Source of the DNA: Gaiellales bacterium
Lineage (GTDB): Bacteria; Actinomycetota; Thermoleophilia; Gaiellales; F1-60-MAGs149
DNA length: 17,773 nucleotides
Assembly: GCA_030831375.1 (NCBI GenBank)
Contig: JAURLF010000063.1
Coordinates: 1 to 17,773 of the forward strand
Reading direction: 5' to 3'
Shown here in pieces: positions 14,150-17,773 of this stretch. Position numbers and translations under genes: made by a program. The number at the start of each line of letters is the position of its first letter. Positions within the stretch are counted from its first letter, which is position 1. The notes below the pieces were generated by a model. That model worked only from the letters and a program-made list of their open reading frames with translations. It was not told the origin of the DNA and did no database searches.

Positions 14150-14925
14150 GCCGCACCCTCCTCAAGGCGTTGGCTGGTGATCCGGGTCTCGAGCTCGGCC
14201 GCGGTGCGGACGAGCAGCTCGCCGATGGTCTGGTATCGGTCGGGGGTCAGGCGCACGCTCGGGCCGCTGATCGCGACGCTCGCGATCACGCGGCGGTCGT
14301 GGCCGCGCACGGGCGCGCCGATGGCGATCAGGCCGGGCTCGATCTCCTCGACGGAGAGGCCGTAGCCGCGCTCCCGCGTCGCCTCCAGCTCGCGCACGAG
14401 CTCGCTGCGCGTCCGCACGGTGCGGGGGGCGAGCGGCTCGAGCGGGTCCGCGGGGATCGGCATGCCGCCGAACGCGATCATCGCCCTGCCGGCGGCGGAG
14501 GCGTGCGCCTGCACGGCGCGGCCCATCCAGTTCAGCGAGCCGAGGATGTAGGCGCCGTCGGCCTGGGCGATCTGCTCGACGCCGCGCGCCGTGGGGATCG
14601 ACAGGGTGGCGGTCTCGCCGGTCACGGACGCGATGCTCTCGAGCAGGTCCTGGGCGAGGTCGGCGAGGGTCGGGTCGACGCGGCTGCGGCGCGCGTAGGC
14701 GTCGATCGCGGGGCCGGGCACGAGCGTGCCGGCGTCCGGGTCCCGGCGCACAAGGCCCTGGCGCTCGAGCGCGCCGACGAGTCGCGAGGTCGTGCTCTTC
14801 GGCAGGTTCGCGGCCTCGCTGAGACCGCCGACCGTCAGCCGCTCGCCGCCCTCGAGGATGAGGGTCAAGAGGCGCGCGGCGCGATCGATCGCCTGGGTGC
14901 CGGTGGGAGGTGCGACGGTGCTCAT
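14146..14925 (-). CDS. IclR-family transcriptional regulator, first gene of the operon
   Basis: A 259-residue regulator with an N-terminal winged helix-turn-helix (about 10-75: TQAIDRAARLLTLI, LTVGGLSEAANLPKSTTSRLVGALERQGLVRRD) and a C-terminal IclR ligand-binding domain (about 85-255, with ATLSIP, HASAAGRAMIAF and RGYGLSVEEIEPGLIAIGAPV). I chose the ATG at 14925 because it begins the conserved part and lies downstream of a promoter at 14964-14993; the longer reading from 14988 would start inside that promoter. No SD sequence is seen. It sits between and divergent from the MttB-family gene, 100 bp start to start, and overlaps the corrinoid gene by 4 bp, so it is probably autoregulated and controls both directions. 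The ligand may be the amine substrate or a demethylation product. Whether it activates or represses is unknown. Confidence 0.9.
   Translation of the reverse strand: MSTVAPPTGTQAIDRAARLLTLILEGGERLTVGGLSEAANLPKSTTSRLVGALERQGLVRRDPDAGTLVPGPAIDAYARRSRVDPTLADLAQDLLESIASVTGETATLSIPTARGVEQIAQADGAYILGSLNWMGRAVQAHASAAGRAMIAFGGMPIPADPLEPLAPRTVRTRSELVRELEATRERGYGLSVEEIEPGLIAIGAPVRGHDRRVIASVAISGPSVRLTPDRYQTIGELLVRTAAELETRITSQRLEEGAA
14156..14163 (-). promoter_or_regulatory. Strong ribosome binding site of the corrinoid protein gene
   Basis: GAGGAGGG on the minus strand lies inside the last codons of the IclR gene, 6 nt before the corrinoid-protein ATG. The IclR gene itself lacks a visible SD sequence, so the contrast could give much more corrinoid carrier than regulator from one mRNA. 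Confidence 0.65.
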
Positions 14926-14954
14926 CAGATTGCCATCATGTGGGACTTGCGTTT

Positions 14955-14979
14955 CGGATAGTGAGTGTAGGAAGATCCG
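14955..14979. promoter_or_regulatory. Candidate operator: inverted repeat centred on the operon -10
   Basis: CGGAT (14955-14959) and ATCCG (14975-14979) form an inverted repeat whose arm centres are 20 bp apart, two helical turns. The TACACT -10 hexamer lies exactly between the arms. A second, wider pair, GACTTG 14944-14949 and CAAGTC 14991-14996, is almost co-centred and touches the -35. This is a plausible site for a dimeric regulator such as the adjacent IclR protein. Short repeats of 5-6 bp can occur by chance. Confidence 0.3.
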
Positions 14980-14993
14980 TACGCGCACGTCAA
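14964..14993 (-). promoter_or_regulatory. Promoter of the iclR-led operon (TTGACG, 18 nt, TACACT)
   Basis: On the minus strand a TTGACG -35 (14993-14988) and a TACACT -10 (14969-14964) are 18 nt apart. Transcription would begin near 14957, giving a leader of about 32 nt before the ATG at 14925. This is the best sigma-70-type match I can find in the divergent region. No equally good promoter was found for the plus-strand methyltransferase gene. Confidence 0.6.
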
Positions 14994-15008
14994 GTCATTC
15001 GCGACCAC

Positions 15009-15020
15009 GCCTCCGGAGGC
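15009..15020 (+). promoter_or_regulatory. Palindromic ribosome binding site of the MttB-family gene
   Basis: GCCTCCGGAGGC is a perfect 12-bp palindrome that contains the SD sequence GGAGG (15015-15019), 6 nt before the ATG at 15026. The anti-SD-like CCTCC lies next to it, so the SD could pair within the leader or between mRNAs. A hairpin would have only a 4-bp stem and a 4-nt loop, so the effect may be weak. Confidence 0.5.
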
Positions 15021-15025
15021 CAGCC

Positions 15026-16474
15026 ATGTTCGTCAACAACGCACCCCGCTACGAGGTCCTCTCGGAGGACGCGATGGATGTGCTCGACCGTGGCTGGCGG
15101 CGCATCGTCAGCGAGATCGGCGTCGAGTTCGCCAGCCCGTGGGCGACGGAGATGCTGGCCGCCGCCGGCCAGTCCGTCGACGGCATCCGCGTGCGCTTCG
15201 ACCCCGACTGGGTGATGGCGCAGGTCGCCAAGGCGCCGTCCGAGTTCACGGTGCACGCGCGCAACCCGGAGCACAGCGTCGTGATCGGCGGCGACAACAT
15301 GGTCTTCGCCGGCGTCTACGGCCCGCCCTTCTCCCGCCGCGGCGACGTGCGCACCGAGGGCACCCTCGAGGACTTCCGCAACTTCGCGAAGCTCTGCCAG
15401 GTCTTCCCCGAGCTCGACTCCGCCGGCGGCGTGATCATCGAGCCGAACGACGCGCCGCTCGACTCGCGCCACCTCGACATGTCGTACGCCGTGCAGACCC
15501 TGACCGACAAGATCTACATGGGCAACGTCGTGCGCGAGTCCAACGCGAACGACTTCCTGAACATGGCCGGGATCGTCTTCGGCGGCCGCGAGAAGCTCGA
15601 CGAGATGCCGGTGATGATCTCGCTCCTCAACTGCAACTCGCCGCTGCACTGGGACGACCGCATGCTCGACTCGATGCGGGTCTACGCCCAGGCCAACCAG
15701 CCGGTGCTGATGACGCCGTTTCTGATCATGGGCGCGATGTCGCCCGTGGCCATCCCCTCCTCGCTCGCGCAGCTGATGGCCGAGGCCTTCACCGGCATCG
15801 CGCTCGCGCAGCTCGTGCGGCCCGGCTGCCCCGTCATCCTCGGCTCGTTCCTCACGAACGCCAACATGCAGTCCGGCTCGACCTGCATGGGCACCCCCGA
15901 GGGTGCGCTCGGCCTGTTCGCGATCGGCCAGATCGCGCGCCGCCACAAGCTGCCGTTCCGCTCCGGCGGGGGCTTCACCTCGAGCCAGATGGTCGACGCG
16001 CAGGCCGGCTACGAGGCGCTGATGACGATGATGCCGACCTTCCTCGCCGGCACCAACTACGTGCTGCACTCCGCCGGCTGGCTCGAGAGCGGCCTCGTCT
16101 CCTCGTACGAGAAGTTCATCGTCGACATGGAGATCCTGCGCATGCTGCAGGTCACCTTCACGCCGCTCGAGATCGACGAGGCGTCGCTCGCCTACGGCGC
16201 GCACGAGGAGGTCATGTCCTCCTCCGACAGCCGCCACTTCCTCGGCACCGCGCACACGATGGAGCACTTCCGCGACTGCTTCTACCGGCCGCTGCTGTCC
16301 TCCTCGGACGCGTTCGAGCGCTGGGAGAAGAACGGCGGCAAGGACGCCTGCGAGCGCGCCGGCGAGATCGCCACCAAGAAGCTCGAGGAGTACGAGGAGC
16401 CCGCCCTCGACGACGCCGTCAAGGCGGAGCTGCAGGAGTACGTCGACCGCCGCCGCAAGGAGCTCGGCGACTAG
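15026..16474 (+). CDS. MttB-superfamily corrinoid-dependent methyltransferase, non-pyrrolysine
   Basis: A 482-residue cytoplasmic TIM-barrel enzyme of the trimethylamine methyltransferase (MttB) superfamily. It would take a methyl group from a quaternary or tertiary amine and give it to the Co(I) corrinoid protein. Family-like segments are the N-terminal SEDAMDVLDRGWRRIVSEIGVEF (13-35), VVIGGDNMVFAGVYGPPF (85-102), LTDKIYMGNVV (159-169), NCNSPLHWDD (202-211), GSFLTNANMQSGSTCMGTPEGAL (273-295), LPFRSGGGFTSSQMVDAQAGYE (309-330) and VLHSAGWLESGLVSSYEKFIVDMEIL (346-371). There is no in-frame TAG, so pyrrolysine is not used; this places it with MtgB-like members that act on glycine betaine, proline betaine, carnitine or other amines rather than with trimethylamine-specific MttB. 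It is divergent from the corrinoid operon. The dimethylglycine-dehydrogenase-type neighbour favours glycine or proline betaine. The GGAGG SD sits in a palindrome. Confidence 0.92.
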   Translation: MFVNNAPRYEVLSEDAMDVLDRGWRRIVSEIGVEFASPWATEMLAAAGQSVDGIRVRFDPDWVMAQVAKAPSEFTVHARNPEHSVVIGGDNMVFAGVYGPPFSRRGDVRTEGTLEDFRNFAKLCQVFPELDSAGGVIIEPNDAPLDSRHLDMSYAVQTLTDKIYMGNVVRESNANDFLNMAGIVFGGREKLDEMPVMISLLNCNSPLHWDDRMLDSMRVYAQANQPVLMTPFLIMGAMSPVAIPSSLAQLMAEAFTGIALAQLVRPGCPVILGSFLTNANMQSGSTCMGTPEGALGLFAIGQIARRHKLPFRSGGGFTSSQMVDAQAGYEALMTMMPTFLAGTNYVLHSAGWLESGLVSSYEKFIVDMEILRMLQVTFTPLEIDEASLAYGAHEEVMSSSDSRHFLGTAHTMEHFRDCFYRPLLSSSDAFERWEKNGGKDACERAGEIATKKLEEYEEPALDDAVKAELQEYVDRRRKELGD

Positions 16475-16502
16475 CGGCCCGGCCGGTGCGCCAATAGGCT
16501 GC

Positions 16503-16529
16503 GGGGCGGGCGCCCATGAGGCCCGCCCC
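16503..16529 (+). terminator. Strong GC hairpin between the methyltransferase and khtT
   Basis: GGGGCGGGC (16503-16511) pairs perfectly with GCCCGCCCC (16521-16529) around a 9-nt loop. It begins 29 nt after the methyltransferase stop and ends 5 nt before the khtT SD sequence. No T-tract follows. It most likely ends or weakens transcription from the methyltransferase gene. A TAGGCT (-10-like) at 16495-16500 lies just upstream, so the hairpin could instead sit at the 5' end of a khtTU transcript. Nothing else is visible in 16475-16548. Confidence 0.5.
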
Positions 16530-16548
16530 GACCAGGAGGTCACGCGCG

Positions 16549-17037
16549 ATGGCTGCCATCTCCGAGACGCCGCTGCCCGGCATCGGCGTGCGGCTCGAGT
16601 TCACGACCCGAGCCGGCCAGCCCGTCGGCGTCGTCGTGCGCCGCGACGGCGACCGCGACCTGCTCGTCTACAGCCGCGAGGACCCCGACGTCTGCAAGCT
16701 GACCCTGCACCTCGAGCCGGAGGACGTCGCCGCGCTCGTCGACGCGCTCGGCGGCTCGGCCGTCGTGGCGCGTCAGCAGGAGTCGCTGCGCCAGTCGCTC
16801 GAGGGCATCGACCTCGAATGGGTGCAGATCCCGGACGGCTCGGCGGCGGCCGGCCACACGATCGCCGAGAGCGCGCTGCGCCGCAGCACGGGCGCCTCGA
16901 TCGTCAGCATCATCCGCGGCGACGAGGTTCTCACCTCGCCGGCCAGCGACGTCCGCATCGAGGCGGGCGACACCGTCGTCCTCGTCGGGTCGCCCGCGGC
17001 GCTCGCGCAGGGCCGCGCCGCGCTCGCGGATGCCTGA
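16549..17037 (+). CDS. khtT: KhtT-like regulatory subunit of a K+/H+ antiporter (TrkA-C domain)
   Basis: A 162-residue cytoplasmic protein that gates a CPA2-type cation/proton antiporter. The N-terminal domain (about 1-70) begins ISETPLPGIGVRLEF and ends DVAALVDALGG, as in KhtT/YhaT. A linker leads to a TrkA-C (RCK_C) domain at about 83-160 with EWVQIPDGSAAAGHTIAESALRRSTGASIVSIIRG and EAGDTVVLVGSPAAL, the fold that binds nucleotides such as c-di-AMP in KhtT. The ATG at 16549 is chosen over an in-frame ATG at 16516, which lies in the hairpin loop; AGGAGG at 16534-16539 is 9 nt upstream. It overlaps the antiporter gene by 8 bp. No functional tie to the betaine genes is visible beyond their sharing a strand with the methyltransferase. 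Confidence 0.85.
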   Translation: MAAISETPLPGIGVRLEFTTRAGQPVGVVVRRDGDRDLLVYSREDPDVCKLTLHLEPEDVAALVDALGGSAVVARQQESLRQSLEGIDLEWVQIPDGSAAAGHTIAESALRRSTGASIVSIIRGDEVLTSPASDVRIEAGDTVVLVGSPAALAQGRAALADA

Positions 17038-17773
17038 CGCGCCCCCGCTCCTGGCCAGCGCCGGCGCGGAGGCCGGGATCCTCGCCGCGCTCGGCGGCGT
17101 CATGCTCGGCCTCGCGCTGCTCGGCCGCCTCGCGGGCCGCGTCGGGCTCTCGCCGATCCCGCTCTACATCGGCGGCGGCCTGCTCGTCGGCTGGCTCGCC
17201 GACCCGTCGATCCCGGATGACGTCGTCGGCACGGGTGAGCTCGTCGGCATCGTGCTGCTCCTGTTCATGCTCGGCCTCGAGTACACCGGCCAGGACCTGG
17301 TCGGCAGCCTGCGCACCGGCGTGCGGCCCGGCCTCGTCGACCTCGTGCTCAACGCCACGCCCGGCCTCGCCCTCGGCCTGGTGCTCGGCTGGGACCTCGC
17401 CGCCTGCGCCGCCCTCGCCGGCGCCACCTACATCTCCTCGTCGGGCATCATCGCCAAGCTGCTCGACGACCTCGGCCGCCTCGGCAACCGCGAGACGCCC
17501 GCCGTGATCGGCGTGCTCGTGATCGAGGACCTCGTGATGGCCTTCTACCTGCCGGTGCTCGGGGTGCTCGTCGCCGGCTCCGCGCTCGCGGCCGCCGCCG
17601 GCTCGCTCGCCCTCGCCGTCGGCGTCGCCGTGCTCGCGCTGCTCGTGGCCGTGCGCTTCGGTCGCCGCCTGTCGCGGGTGGCCGACCACGGCTCGGACGA
17701 GGTGCTGCTCCTGACCGTGCTCGGGATCGTGCTGCTCGTCGCGGGCATCGCCGAGCGCGTCGGCGTGTCGGCC
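17030..17773 (+). CDS. khtU: CPA2-family K+/H+ (cation/proton) antiporter, N-terminal part, 3' end outside window
   Basis: The frame is open from ATG 17030 to the window end, 248 residues, with no stop. It is a hydrophobic protein with about eight membrane segments so far and features of KefB/KhtU-type antiporters: GLSPIPLYIGGGLLVGW (39-55), ELVGIVLLLFMLGLEYTG (70-87), ATYISSSGIIAKLLDDLGRLGNRETPAVIG (132-161) and VLVIEDLVMAFYLPVLG (162-178), which includes the conserved acidic transport residues. The start lies inside the last codons of khtT (8-bp overlap), so regulator and transporter are made together. Full-length members are about 380-400 residues, so roughly 40 % is missing here. The probable role is K+ efflux in exchange for protons at the plasma membrane, important in osmotic or alkaline stress. 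The exact cation cannot be decided from the sequence. Confidence 0.88.
   Translation, partial: MPDAPPLLASAGAEAGILAALGGVMLGLALLGRLAGRVGLSPIPLYIGGGLLVGWLADPSIPDDVVGTGELVGIVLLLFMLGLEYTGQDLVGSLRTGVRPGLVDLVLNATPGLALGLVLGWDLAACAALAGATYISSSGIIAKLLDDLGRLGNRETPAVIGVLVIEDLVMAFYLPVLGVLVAGSALAAAAGSLALAVGVAVLALLVAVRFGRRLSRVADHGSDEVLLLTVLGIVLLVAGIAERVGVSA

Noticed and set aside
14926..14988. N-terminal extension of the IclR protein beginning at GTG 14988
   Set aside because: It would start inside the predicted -35 element, and the extra residues do not look like any IclR N-terminus.
15009..15020. The 12-bp palindrome as an IclR operator
   Set aside because: It is explained by the SD sequence and its complement and lies too far downstream of the minus-strand promoter; kept only as a possible translation-level feature.
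15026..16474. Pyrrolysine (UAG read-through) in the MttB-family gene
   Set aside because: The frame has no internal TAG before the stop at 16472-16474, and no pylTSBCD genes are in the window.
1..17773. CRISPR arrays, tRNA genes, insertion sequences, phage attachment sites
   Set aside because: No regularly spaced direct repeats, cloverleaf-like segments, transposase motifs or integrase genes were seen on either strand.

Overview
The window is very GC-rich (roughly 70 %), densely packed with genes and rich in GTG starts and 1-8 bp gene overlaps. This fits a high-GC Actinomycetota chromosome. The gene set and protein style would suit the Thermoleophilia/Solirubrobacterales, but that placement is inference only. 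There are 18 protein genes, two of them cut by the window edges. No rRNA, tRNA, CRISPR array or insertion sequence was seen, and no gene-free stretch is longer than about 160 bases.

Layout. (1) 1-1124: C-terminal part of acetyl-CoA synthetase (+). (2) 1087-1901: two tandem half-size TauE/SafE-type membrane proteins (-), converging on acs. (3) 1921-4025: a trehalose-phosphatase-like HAD enzyme coupled to a DHA2-type MFS transporter (+). It diverges from the TauE pair across a 19-bp gap that carries two face-to-face -10 elements. (4) 4026-4181: convergent intergenic region with two competing hairpins. (5) 4182-14925: a tightly packed ten-gene minus-strand operon. Read in the direction of transcription it encodes an IclR regulator, corrinoid protein, MetV-like Cys-rich protein, MetF-like reductase, methyl-THF:corrinoid methyltransferase, a RACo-type ferredoxin/ASKHA activator, a DUF1638-like protein, a dimethylglycine/sarcosine dehydrogenase-type flavoprotein, a PLP aminotransferase and a D-2-hydroxyacid dehydrogenase. 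(6) 15026-16474: a divergent, non-pyrrolysine MttB-superfamily methyltransferase (+). (7) 16549-17773: a KhtT-KhtU type K+/H+ antiporter pair (+), the second gene running off the window.

How the genes work together (inference from family knowledge). Regions 5 and 6 read as a nearly complete demethylation route for a quaternary amine, most simply glycine betaine or proline betaine. The MttB-family enzyme would move one methyl group to the corrinoid protein. The MtgA-like protein would pass it to tetrahydrofolate, and the RACo-like protein would reactivate oxidised cobalt. MetF/MetV would link methyl-THF to methylene-THF. The DMGDH-type flavoprotein would remove further N-methyl groups as methylene-THF. 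The aminotransferase and hydroxyacid dehydrogenase could carry the resulting glycine or serine carbon to hydroxypyruvate/glyoxylate and then glycerate/glycolate. The DUF1638-like protein sits in the middle and has no assigned role; it is the best candidate for an undescribed component. Trehalose-phosphatase and K+/H+ antiporter genes flank the cluster, which gives the window an osmolyte and ion-homeostasis flavour, though no functional link is shown.
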